A stretch of 64,000 nt of DNA from assembly GCA_032871835.1 (NCBI GenBank), contig CM065298.1:14203096-14267095 (forward strand), read 5' to 3'. Position 1 is the stretch's first letter; the number at the start of each line of letters is the position of its first letter. Shown here piece by piece: positions 12,203 to 22,659 of this stretch. The notes under the pieces are model-generated. The model was not told the DNA's origin. It saw only the letters and a list, made by a program, of their open reading frames with translations, and did not search any database. The position numbers and the translations under genes were made by a program. This DNA is from Dipteronia dyeriana (taxonomy: Eukaryota > Streptophyta > Magnoliopsida > Sapindales > Sapindaceae).

Positions 12203-14015
12203 TGTGTTTGGTGGGGATGAAAGGGGAAAGGAAAAAAAAGGTGGAGGGAAAAGAGAGAAGAAAATGGAGAAGTATGTTGTTTGGTATCACTACAAGAAAA
12301 ATAGGTTTTAAGGACGAAATTTTTTAGAACGAATTTTATTCGTCCCAATAGATGTACTAATGGGACGTAAAAATAAATTCGTCCCTAATAATTTCAAACC
12401 TGAAGAAACATATAGGGATGGAAAAAATCGTCTCAATAGAACGTCTACATTCTATTGGGACTAGAAAAAAATGCCCCTAAAAAGTGTAAAAATATCAAGA
12501 CAATAGGATTTCTATTGGTACGAAAATTATTCGTCCCTAAAAGTTTGATTTTTTATTTTTTTGAAAAAAAAAAAGAATTTATAGACTTGGAGAATTATTA
12601 AAACAAAAATAATATTTGTTATTGATAATGATTTATCGGGATTATATTTTTATTTTTTATCTTTACTTTTTTTTTAAGTTTTTCCTAAGAGACATAATTA
12701 AATTTGTTTCACTTTTTTATATTAATTACTATAGATTAATTCAAAAATTATGAATATATATATATATATATATTATAAATATTATATATATATATATATT
12801 ATAAATATTATAATAAGAATTTGAAATGCAAAACCATTTTCTAGAAAAGTTGTTGTATATCTATCATTTTTTTTTTGTGATAGGAATTCAAATCTTACAT
12901 TTGTCTATTTAATTGGAAAAAGTAAAGAAAATCTCTATATTCCATGCAAACCATTTTCTAGAAAAGTTGTTGTATATCTATTAAAATAGTTTAATTACAC
13001 ATTATCTCTTAATAGAGCTGATAGTGTACTTCCCTTCCACATAAGTGGTGAGAGGTTCAAACGGGAGTTTTCTTCCCAGGTTATGGGAAGTAGTTATCTC
13101 TCATTATAGTCCTTAATATCTAGAGGTACATGTATTGTTTGATTTCAGTTGGTCCCGATAGTCATATTGTAATAGTTCTTGTAATATTTTTTAAAAATAG
13201 TTTAATTAAATGTTACAACAAACGTTTTTAATATCAATTTGTTTATAATATAAAAATAAAATTTAAACTAATGGAATTCATTTATAATAAAATTTTAATA
13301 ACATATAGAGCTTATATATAAATAATATACATTAATTGACACATCCCTATATATAGTTTTTTATGATTGACTAAAAAAAATTATTTTTTTATATCAAATT
13401 TCGTCCCCATAGATAGTTTGTAGGGATGAAATATTTCGTCCCTACAACATATCAAATCGGACGAAAATGTATTTCCGTCCCTATAGGTTATCAAAAGGGA
13501 CGAATTATTTTGTCTCTATATATTATCAAAAGGGACGAAACAAAATCATCCCTATAAAGTAGTCTTTAGGGACGGATTTCAATTTTCATGTCAAAGGAGC
13601 TATTGCGACCCTCCTGAGATGACGAATTTTGGGACGATATTTCGTCTCAATAGGTTTATAGGGACGGTTATTTGGTTATTGGGACAGAAAAAAAATGGGC
13701 TATTAAAAATCGTCCCAAAATTTCTTTTTCTTTTTTTGTTGTGTATGAGATAAAAATGGAAGAAAAAAATTATGGGTGTAACCCACTAATTTTAATCCTT
13801 CCAAAAGTGGAGGAAAAATTGAGAGAAAAGAGGGAATAGTTTTTGGGTTTAATTGAAATTACAAATTTATCAATCTTTTTTAATCCTCTCACTATAATGT
13901 AAGAGTAAAATATTAAAATTGGTAAAGAAGATTTTCTATCATTTGTATTTTTCTCAACAATACCAAACAAAGGAAATGAAAGATCTCTTCTTTCCTTCCT
14001 TTTTACCAAACAGTT
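12203..14015. mobile_element. Foldback MITE split by a CACTA insertion
   Basis: The left arm near 12206 contains GTGTTTGGTGGGGATGAAAG. Near 13945-14015 the complementary strand reads CTGTTTGGTAAAAAGGAAGG and GTTTGGTATTG. The arms frame purine-rich DNA (gaaaaag, ggaggaaaa) cut in two by the CACTA element at 12288-13743. Exact ends and target-site duplication were not resolved. Confidence 0.4.
12288..13743. mobile_element. Non-autonomous CACTA (En/Spm) transposon
   Basis: The left end is CACTACAAGAAAAATAGG, the family-defining terminus of plant CACTA elements. The right end is TTTTTTTGTTGTG, a mutated inverted copy. A perfect 3-bp TSD (TAT) lies at 12285-12287 and 13744-13746, as expected for CACTA. 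Subterminal regions (12300-12540 and 13390-13720) hold many short repeats of GGGACGAA/TTCGTCCC in both orientations, the usual transposase-binding architecture. The element is 1456 bp and encodes no TNPA or TNPD transposase, so it would need help in trans. An internal direct repeat (AACCATTTTCTAGAAAAG) occurs at about 12831 and 12949. Confidence 0.92.
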
Positions 14016-14189
14016 CAAAGAAAAATAATTATTTTTCTTTCTTTCTCTCGTATTTTCTATATTTCCAAATCTTTTATCATTCGTATTTTCTTTTCTATAA
14101 GATTTTTATTATTATTCTGTTTTAAAGAATTGATTATCAATTTGTGAGCTAATTTACTCCAAAAACAGTTTAAATCTAGAAGGTGTATA

Positions 14190-14661
14190 TAGTGACAGAC
14201 CCACCTCAGGTGGGGCCTATGCCCTACCTTAAATTTCTTTTTTAAAAAAATAAGTCTACTGTTTTTAATATATATTGGGCCTATGTCCTATCTCAAATTT
14301 CTTTTTTAAAAAAATTGATTTTAAAAATTGATTCTACTGCTAAAAATAACATTAGCAACATGTAACAAATGAAAACAAAGCTGGTATTGTTCTTATAGAG
14401 GTTGATGTTGGTAGGAGTTCAAGTCCTACTTTAATGTCTTTATTATTTTTTTTAATTTTATAGTTTTAATTTATTAATCAATTTTTTTTATATAAATTTA
14501 AAGTAAATTTATTATAAATATAAAATAAAATTTCTTATTATAAAATTATATTATAATTTATATACATATATATATAAAAGAAAAAACTCCAATATTTATT
14601 TTATATAATTGTTATTTTACACAAGTGCTCCATCTCGTACAAAATTTTGGATCCGTCACCG
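14190..14661. mobile_element. Non-autonomous hAT element
   Basis: The ends are TAGTGACAGACCCA and, inverted, CGGTGACGGATCCA. They are flanked by an 8-bp TSD with one mismatch (GGTGTATA at 14182-14189, GGTGTACA at 14662-14669). At 472 bp there is no transposase. The interior is AT-rich and contains GAGTTCAAGTCCTA near 14415, which fits the RNA polymerase III B-box. Confidence 0.8.
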
Positions 14662-14669
14662 GGTGTACA

Positions 14670-15409
14670 TGTATTTGAAAGCAGTTCCATTTTGAACAAA
14701 CTCAAACAATTTTTTTAATTAAACAAAGCAAGCAATTTAAGAAAGCATCAAGAAACTAGCACTACATGTCTACATGTGCATCATGCTTCCTTCTTTAATT
14801 CCTTCCATCTTTAATTCCTTCCTTAAAGGCAGCCATTTTTGAAACTTGAAGAATCTACAAATCAGGATTTTATGGGATTCTCTTAGGTCTTACCCAAGAC
14901 AACCTTAAAAAGTATCAAATAATAAAATCAATATTCACTTGTGTAATACTTGATCTGGGAAAATGGGGACGGATCCCTCATTCCCATTTCCTAACCCCTT
15001 TCCCCATCCCCATTATCAAAACCTTATTGGGAAATGGGATGGGAGAGCTATTTTTCATGTATCTTCTTATTTCTATTAGACTGCTTAAATACTATTATTT
15101 AACCATTTTTAATCGATATAAATTTTTAGGTTTGATGGTAACATGGTATTAGATCGAGTAACCCTAGGAATATTGGGTTCGAGTCCCCTCACATACATCC
15201 ATTTATGTATTTATTCAAAAATCCACATCTCTAATTGGGTTTGGTCTACGTGCCAAGATATATTAGACTCTCGGGCATGATCCGGTGATAAAAGACGTTC
15301 ATTCAATCTGACAATATTTGATATTTAATTCGTCACGCCACATTTGGTATATAAAATAGTAATAGTAATAATAATAATGAGTGTTAAATGCAGTCATGCA
15401 ATGACTGAA
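14670..15409. other. Unclassified DNA with a tRNA-like B-box
   Basis: I see no gene. 14960-15060 carries GGGACGGATCCC and its approximate inverted copy, a probable old transposon end. Near 15140-15190, ATGGTAACATGGTATTAG precedes GGGTTCGAGTCCC, a perfect B-box, so this may be a SINE or tRNA-derived fragment. No poly(A) tail or TSD was identified. Confidence 0.35.
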
Positions 15410-15710
15410 TTTAATTTTGAGATATTACCATTTTCCCATGTAGTTTGATATATTAGTAACTTTACCCATTCTAATTATAAAAATGGTTGATCTTCACCTT
15501 AAAAACCAAAATATTCTAAGTTTTTTCCAAGTTTTGTCCCTTACCGTCAAGAATTCCGTTAAATCCTCTGTTGACCGTTAAACTGAAAGGATAATATGGT
15601 AAAAGATAAATCAAAATTAATGGAAAATTATCATTTTGCCCTATAAGGGTTGCAATATTAGATAAAATAGTCCATCTAGTTTCAATAATAGCCAATCAAC
15701 CCCCTGAAAC

Positions 15711-16326
15711 TAGGGATGACAATTTGACCCGCACCCGCGGGCACCCGCCCGAACCCGACCCTGTAGGGTCGGGTGTGGATGGTGAATTTACGACCTGCGG
15801 ACCCGTTTGATGAAAAACCCAGTGGGTTCGAGGGCGGACGCGGGTTGAAAAAACGAACCCGCGGGTTGGACCCGCGAACCCGCATAAATAAAATACTTGT
15901 ATATAAATATACATAAACATTTGAATTATTTTTAGTCGTTTTATTTTTATAGTTATTATTGTTTTGTAATGTATCAAGTAGAGAATTAGAAATGAAAATT
16001 TAATTCAATTAAGTATTCAATAGGTGATTATATGTGGAAAATTACAAATGACAATAGCGGGTTCGCGGGTTCGCGGGTTCTCGGGTTCGTAGGTTACGGG
16101 TTTGTGGGTATCCCGTGGGTGAACCATCCACCCATGAACCAATATTGTTTCGCGGGTTCGCGGGTGAGGGTATGGGTGCAGCCATAACCCGCGGGTTAAA
16201 ACCCGCCCACGAACCCGCTTACCTATGCGGGTTCGAGGGCGGGCATGGGTGAGGAAAATTTTTACAGGTGAGGGTTTGGATTTTACAAAACCCACCCGAA
16301 CCCGACCCGACCCGCTGCCATCCCTA
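15711..16326. mobile_element. Non-autonomous hAT element (CCCGCGGGTTCG-rich family), nested
   Basis: It starts TAGGGATGACAATTTGACCC and ends with the inverted counterpart (TAGGGATGGCAGCGGGTCGG on the minus strand). A perfect 8-bp TSD CCTGAAAC lies at 15703-15710 and 16327-16334. Subterminal DNA is full of ACCCGCGGGTTCG motifs in both orientations, making it far more GC-rich than its surroundings. It is 616 bp with no transposase. Open frames across it (for example 15682-15885 minus) are by-products of these repeats. The same family, inverted, is at 43125-43718. Confidence 0.93.
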
Positions 16327-16644
16327 CCTGAAACCCAAACTACTAGTTATTTTACCTTTTCTGTCAAGTTTTCCATCTAAATTCTGTTTGACCGTTAATT
16401 AAATAAGAAAAATACCTCTGTTAGGAATTGAACTTTGGACCTTAAGGTTAATAACTACAAGCCCTAAAATTATTTAAATATGTTTATATAATTTAAAATA
16501 GAGAAGGATCATTTTTTCCCCTGACATTTACCCTATTGTTAAAATGAGGACAGAGTTTGGCCATATTGGCCGATATCCCCACTCAAATGGAAAGAATGTA
16601 TGATGTGCCCCTTATGTTATCTTTTCCATCCATTAAATGTATTA

Positions 16645-17622
16645 CGGGATGAAAAATTATATAGCACTTTTTTGGGATTGATTTGTGCAATTAGCACATC
16701 TTTAATAACTCTGATTTAAATAGCACTAAAAATGGGATTGGGACAAAAATACCCTCCCTCTTCTACAATTTTCTCTAACCAATCCTTTTTTTTTTCAAAA
16801 TCTCTATTAATGGAGCTCGAGCTCCACCGCCGATGTCATCACTGGTGAGTTAATTGACAAAACCATCGGTAAAACGTCGGTCGTGCACTAGCCATTGTAA
16901 CCAAAGTATCCGTTTTGAGTTTCAAGTTGTGTGGAGAGAGAAACGAAGTCAAACCCGAATTGTCTCTAAACCTTCATTGTCAAATCTACGACGATCCGTC
17001 GTGAAACCGATGGTGCCAACGAACTCAGCGTCGTCCAATCTTCTAGATCCGACTAATTTCGGAGTCAATCGGCGCCGTTGTCGGATCGTCAATTTCACAA
17101 TTGATGGTCTGTTACATGTCGCGAGGAAGAAGAAAGCCAAAAAAAATCGATTTTCACCCAGTAAGTCTCGAATTTTTTTAAATAAGTCTCGAGTTTATCT
17201 TAATAAGTTCCGAATTTATAAAATAAGTCTCGAATTTTACCTAATAAGTCTCGAAATTGTAAATAAGTATCGAATTTTATCTAATAACTCTCGAAATTAC
17301 AAATAAATCTCGAATTTGCGAGAGAAAAAAATACAAAAGAAAAACTTGGGTGGCCTTCGATTTTGGTCTCAAAATTTACCAACGAAATTAGAACGAATTA
17401 AAACAAAAATAAAAATCAGAGAGAAGTTTATGTGAATTGTGAAATGAAAAGGAGAAGGAAAGAGAAAAATAGGGAAAATAAAAATAGAAAATAGAAGAAA
17501 AAAAATAAATGAGGGTATTTTAGTCTCACCATATATTTTGGTGCTAATAAAACAAGAGTTATTAAAATTGTGCTAGTTGCACAATCCAAAATTGAAAAGG
17601 TGTTATATACCCCTATTTCCTC
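16645..17622. mobile_element. Mutator-like element with GC-rich core (Pack-MULE candidate)
   Basis: Inverted repeats of about 60 bp share TTGTGCAAYTAGCACA and TTTAATAACTCT. A perfect 9-bp TSD AATGTATTA lies at 16636-16644 and 17623-17631. The core at about 16810-17150 is much richer in G and C than its flanks and contains CGTCG-rich codon-like sequence. An open frame at 16854-17306 (+, 150 codons) crosses it, but I recognise no domain. Bases 17160-17310 are a run of about nine GTCTCGAATTTT-like units. Capture of host gene sequence is possible but unproven. Confidence 0.8.
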
Positions 17623-17631
17623 AATGTATTA

Positions 17632-18002
17632 TTTGCCCCTTCGGTTACCCTTACTCTAGATAATTACCATTTCACCCTTAAAATATCTATTAAATAAAAA
17701 ATATATTAAAAACAGAAAACAAATAATAAAATAAAAAATAATTAAAAAAAGATGGATCTCCACCTTCCATCTTTGAGATGGACGGGGGAGAATTATTTTT
17801 TTAAAATAATAATAAAGAATTAAAAATAAAGGAATTTAAAAAAAGAAAGATCTAGATAGTTGATCTCCAGATCTTATTCATCTTCACCAAGCACAACAAT
17901 ATTTGTCTTCGATCTTCATCACACCATCCACATTTCTCATCGTAGCATTGAAAATCATCAACACCAAACCCATTCAAATTCATCTCCAGCCCAAAAACCA
18001 AG
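17632..18002. other. Interior of the second-level MULE, left part
   Basis: AT-rich DNA with no gene. CTCCAGATCTTATTCATCTT (about 17864) and the following TCACCAAGCACAA recur at about 24861 on the other side of the LTR element, so this MULE had an internal repeat or tandem structure before the retrotransposon landed. Confidence 0.6.
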
Positions 18003-18566
18003 CATACTGATTGGAGCGATTTATATACCTTTTGAGGTCCCCATTTTCTAGCTTTTGTTCTTGTTTTCGAGTATATTTTGGTATTTGATATGTTTGTGAG
18101 CCTTGTGTAGATACATGTTCCCTACGGAAGGTATTTGAGCTTAACTGAAGAGTTTTGAAGGTTAAATGACGGAATTTGGAATAGCTTGTGCAGACACCTC
18201 AACTTTGAAAGGTCATATCTCTCTCCCCCGATCAAACTACATCGTCCATAACCACTTTTCGGAGATCCCTGAAGGTCTTCTTTCCAACGCACTTTACAGA
18301 TTGTGATTCCAAAGTTTCTGGAGAAAGTTATGATTGTTTTCATAATGGTACGCAGAGAAGTGCGTACGCAACAGCGTGAGACCAAGTTGCGTACCACGTT
18401 TTGTATCGCGTAGAAGGACAGCAAGCTCCAAAAGTGATGTGCGGTTCGCTGTGTTGATGCGTACAGCACATCGTACTGCACATCTAGCTAGAAATGTATT
18501 TTTCAGTCATTTTCAGAGGGGTATTCTTATCTTTTCACCCAAAAGTCTTACCCTAACCTCCCACAC

Positions 18567-18574
18567 TATAAATA
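18567..18574 (+). promoter_or_regulatory. LTR promoter TATA box
   Basis: TATAAATA in CACACTATAAATACCCC is conserved at 23218-23225 in the 3' LTR. Transcription would be expected to start about 30 bases downstream, near 18600. Inference from plant TATA-box position; no transcript evidence. Confidence 0.6.
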
Positions 18575-18680
18575 CCCCATTTTCTCCTCATTCTTGAGAC
18601 ATCTCTTCCCCTCTTTTCCCTCTCACGCCTCTTCTCTTCTCTTCTTTCTTCCATTTTCTTCCATTTTCTTCCATATCTTG

Positions 18681-18709
18681 CTCCCATGGAGGTTTTTCCT
18701 CCATGGGAG
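18681..18709 (+). other. Perfect hairpin in the LTR leader
   Basis: CTCCCATGGAGG and CCTCCATGGGAG form a perfect 12-bp stem with a loop of five T. The 3' LTR copy (about 23332-23360) has one mismatch. It lies about 80-110 bases after the predicted start, so it would be present in the RNA. Confidence 0.85.
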
Positions 18710-20151
18710 TTCACCATACACCTTCACCACCCTTTTTCACTTCCTCCATCACAATTTAGAGTAGATTGCAAGGAGAATAGGAGGGGTCTATGACCAAATT
18801 CGATCTAGGCATGGAAAGGAGCTCTTGGAGGGTTTTCTTCAAGGGTTGTAACTTCTTTTACTCATTCTCTTTGTATTTCTTGTTTTCTTAATTGTGTAAT
18901 CACCATTTAGGATATTGTAAACCTACACTTGTATAATAAATGTATTGATTGTTCTTAAATTCATTTGGATTTTGTTTTGCTCTTTGATATATGTGTTTTT
19001 ATGCTCTTAATATAATATGTATTTGTATGAATTGTTAGAAATCAATATGTGTCCATGATTGGGTTTAGAAGTAGTTGTAATTTTAAAGTAGAAATTGGAT
19101 ACCCATGATTGTTGATTGATTGATGGATGACTTGGAATTCTATGTATTGAGTAATTTGAGTAATAAGGATTTTAGCCCCAAAGAGTAGAAAAGGTTTCAG
19201 TTCAGGAGTTGCTAAATTGATCTTGGCTCATATCCTTATTCTTAATGGGTCTTTGTATTATGACACGATTATCCATCCACTTGACAGGATTGGATGATGA
19301 ATTGATTGTGGGAAGATTCCATAATCAATACGATGAACCTTTAATCTAAATTGAATGTTCTTAATGATATAACAATCACATTGTTGCATGTAGTTGTTAG
19401 GTAAACTTGTTTCCCATGTTTAGCCATCCTAGGGAGTTGACTAAACCGAATCTTTGACCTAGAAGTAAAGACCACCGACATTCTTCGTGTGCTTGTGTTG
19501 TTAAATGGATGTTTTGAGTGCTTAAAGCCTTTGCTTAATTGATCACTTTGTAATTGATCCATGGTTAGATGATATGTACCGAGAGGAGATGTGTTTAACA
19601 ATGCTTAGATAAACATTCACTATGCTTGACTATAAAGTGCTAGAACCACTAGGCTAGCGTATATGGTTCGATTTGTATTCCACGTGCTTAATGGGTTTAT
19701 ATATATTGTCAGGATTGCTCGAGAGAGATTTCGGGTATATATGGATACTATCGCTAAGAAATCGAGAGATATTAGAGATTAATTAAGGGGTTACGAGCCA
19801 ATGATATACTTGCACATTTGAAGATTATGTGAGTCTATAACATAATACAGTTGAGTCGTTTCCCTAGTGTAACCATATTTCATGCATATCTCCATTTCAT
19901 CTATCATTGTATATATATCATTTATATAAGTTATTTAGTTATATTATTATTCACTTTTCCGCACACGCAACACACGGGTTCGCTTGGAGTGTTGTAATAA
20001 TAGCTAGCACTAGAGACGATCGGTGAATTACACCTCCCTGTAGATCCATCCATTGCTTGCCGCTGTGCTAGTCTCTGTGACTTGCACCTTTACGAGACCG
20101 AACTTAAATGTTCATAATTGACGACACTGTAACGACGTGTCCCGATCAAAT

Positions 20152-20169
20152 TGGCACCGTTACCGGGGA
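20152..20169 (+). other. Primer-binding site, tRNA-Asp type
   Basis: TGGCACCGTTACCGGGGA begins three bases after the 5' LTR. It differs at two positions from TGGCGCCGTTGCCGGGGA, the complement of the tRNA-Asp 3' end used by Athila/Tat-like plant gypsy elements. Confidence 0.8.
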
Positions 20170-22659
20170 GGTAGCGCATTCATTGATTGTTGATAGTTTT
20201 AGCTTCCATTTTACTGCTTTTTATTGCTTTACGGAGTAGATTGTTATGTTAAAAATAAGCATCTCTTTTACTCATGTCTTTCATTGTGTGCACGACAATG
20301 TTTAGGCTAGGTTATGGAGTTGTTAGTCGTGTTTTGTTATTATATTTATAGCATATGCATTTGATTTCTTTTTGAGTTATGCTTGTGCAAGGAATTGAAA
20401 CTATCAGGTTGGAAAGACCACACGACTCTTGAGAGCTAGGTGTGCGTCTATCGCACAGCAAAAACTCTCCAAGTGAAACGGCAACGCCACAAAGGCCATG
20501 TGGTTGCAACTACAGGAGGTTTCCTCTAAATTTTGAGCTTAAATTTGATTGCTTATAGAGTAGTTGTCGACTTGGGCGGGAACCGCCCTTACGTTTAATG
20601 TTAGGAATGCTAGCTTATTTTATTTTATTTTCATTTATGTTTAGATCTAAGAGTGGATTTGTGTTGTGCTTAGATCTTAAGGTGTTTTTTTTAGACAATT
20701 TTCAAATATCTGAAAAAAGTGTTCTGTTTTAAATATTCTTAAGGCAGATGTTTCTTTAAAACTGTACTAATTGGTGAGGAAATTAATTTTTCTACCTACG
20801 CTGTGTTCTTCAATTTTTCGTTACGATTTTGAATATATAAAGAATACAAAATTCTGGGTGGCGGTTTAAAAGTTATGATTATTTCTTAGATCAAAGGTCA
20901 AGGTCGATGCCCTGTTTTTCGAAACTGCACATACACTGTTTTCATCATCCATTTTCACACTTTTTCAATTCGAATTTTAAAATATTTTCTAAATTAAAAG
21001 TGTGTATATACATGTCTACTTGATGTTTTTTTTAAAATTTCAAATGATATTAAGTTATGTTTAAGATATACACTAAAGAGTGGACATTGGATGAACTTGA
21101 ATTTCGACAGTTTTTGAAATTTTTGGCCTCCATGTCGAGTTGCTTTCTTTTGTGTGCCGGTAGAGATATGCATAGTATGCTATTAGCTCCATGCATCACT
21201 TAAATCTGCTTGTTTAGTGCCAATGTTTTGATGTTGAGGTGGATTAAACTCTTTGCTTGTTTAGCTTAGGAAAATAATGGAGACTACCCTGTGAGCTACA
21301 CTTAAGCCTAAAAAGCGAAATTTATGGGTTTTGTTTCTATTCTTTAAATACTTTCCGATTTTGTTCTTAACTGTGATCTCATTGTACTTCAAATTTGCAT
21401 TGATTTCCATAGAACTTTATCATGTGGACTGCTTGTTGAGATTTATATTCCCTTGTTAGATGGACTTTTAGAAATGATTTTGGATTTGAGTGTGTTCTTA
21501 AACTCCATAGAGCCCAAACACTCTCACGTCCATATGTATGCTTATAAAATTTGAGGCCAAACACTAAACCTACATACACCTTCCAACCCAAACACAAATC
21601 ATACCCTTGTTATTGATCATGTTAAGGTGTATAACTTTAGAGAAGTTATATTTTGCTCTAAATTTTGTAATTGTGTACTTAGGCAATTATGTGTAAATGT
21701 GCAAAGGCAAGGGCTAAAAAAAATAGCAAGAAAAGAAAATAAGTGTGAATTATAAACACTTAAGCCTTCAAGTTCTATAAATATAAAGTTACTCACCAAT
21801 GAGTACAAGTGTAACACAAATGTATAATGTAAAGTTTAATGTCTAGTCACTTGTGATGTAATGTGTTTTAGAGCTAACTAAAGTATTGTAATATGTATAA
21901 ACACATTAGCATGATTAGTAACTTTATCCTTCTCACTCTTACCACATCTTCCATCCCATACACCACCACAAATCACCTTGTCCCCAATAGAAGTGAGGGA
22001 AAGTCCATTTGATCTCTTAGAAAGTCTCTATTGGGAATATGACTCAATGCATGCTCTTTCCACGTTCTGACATTTAAATTCTTTCCATTAGATCTATCAC
22101 TATAAAATGTGTTTCATTGAATATACTCATATGCGATATATTAGATTCCATGAACATAACTTCCAAATCGTATGTGTTTGCTAGAGAGTGATTACCTAGG
22201 TTCTGAGTGAAAAAATCAAACTGAAATCCGGTGAGGATTAGAGTCGAGGCGAATTTGAGTCGAGACGAATTTTATCTTAAGCATTCGAGTGTTTTTGTTT
22301 TAAAAACCGAAAGCATCCTAAGTATTGGCATACTTGCATCGTGTGAAGCATTGTTATTGATTGGTATATTTGAGATACTAGCATGCATGTATTCATTATT
22401 TGGTATGTTTGGATTGCATCTCAACTTTCCTGTAGAGTAATACGTTTGTGGGTGTTCGTATCTGTAAGCCCTCAGAAGACAAAACTTCTCCATCTAGGGA
22501 ACGCCTAGTGGTTGAAAGGCTTAAGGCACGTGCTAAGTGTCATCGTGTTTCCTACGAAAGTGGACTAGACTAGTTTAGTTTTTAATTACGTTTATTTTGT
22601 TTGACTGTTTTTTGTTCTAGTTTTGCTCGATGACGAGCAAATGATAGGTTTGGGGGTAT
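20170..22659 (+). other. Coding-free interior of the LTR element
   Basis: About 2.5 kb with no frame above 80 codons and no retroviral-type motif. The last 40 bases contain GCTCGATGACGAGC, a short palindrome, before the polypurine tract. The interior may carry packaging signals, but none can be identified from sequence alone. Confidence 0.7.

Larger units (their letters stand above)
18008..20148 (+). repeat. 5' LTR
   Basis: It starts TGATTGGAGCG and ends GTCCCGATCA, giving short inverted termini TGAT...ATCA. A TATA box at 18567-18574 precedes a pyrimidine-rich leader, and AATAAA occurs near 18933. A 12-bp hairpin is at 18681-18709. Compared with the 3' LTR the outer thirds carry many differences, while about 18690-19470 carries very few. 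Confidence 0.95.

Noticed and set aside
15682..16295. Open frames rich in Pro/Arg/Gly (67-93 codons) on the minus strand
   Set aside because: They arise from ACCCGCGGG subterminal repeats of a hAT element; similar frames arise in the sister element at 43100-43756.
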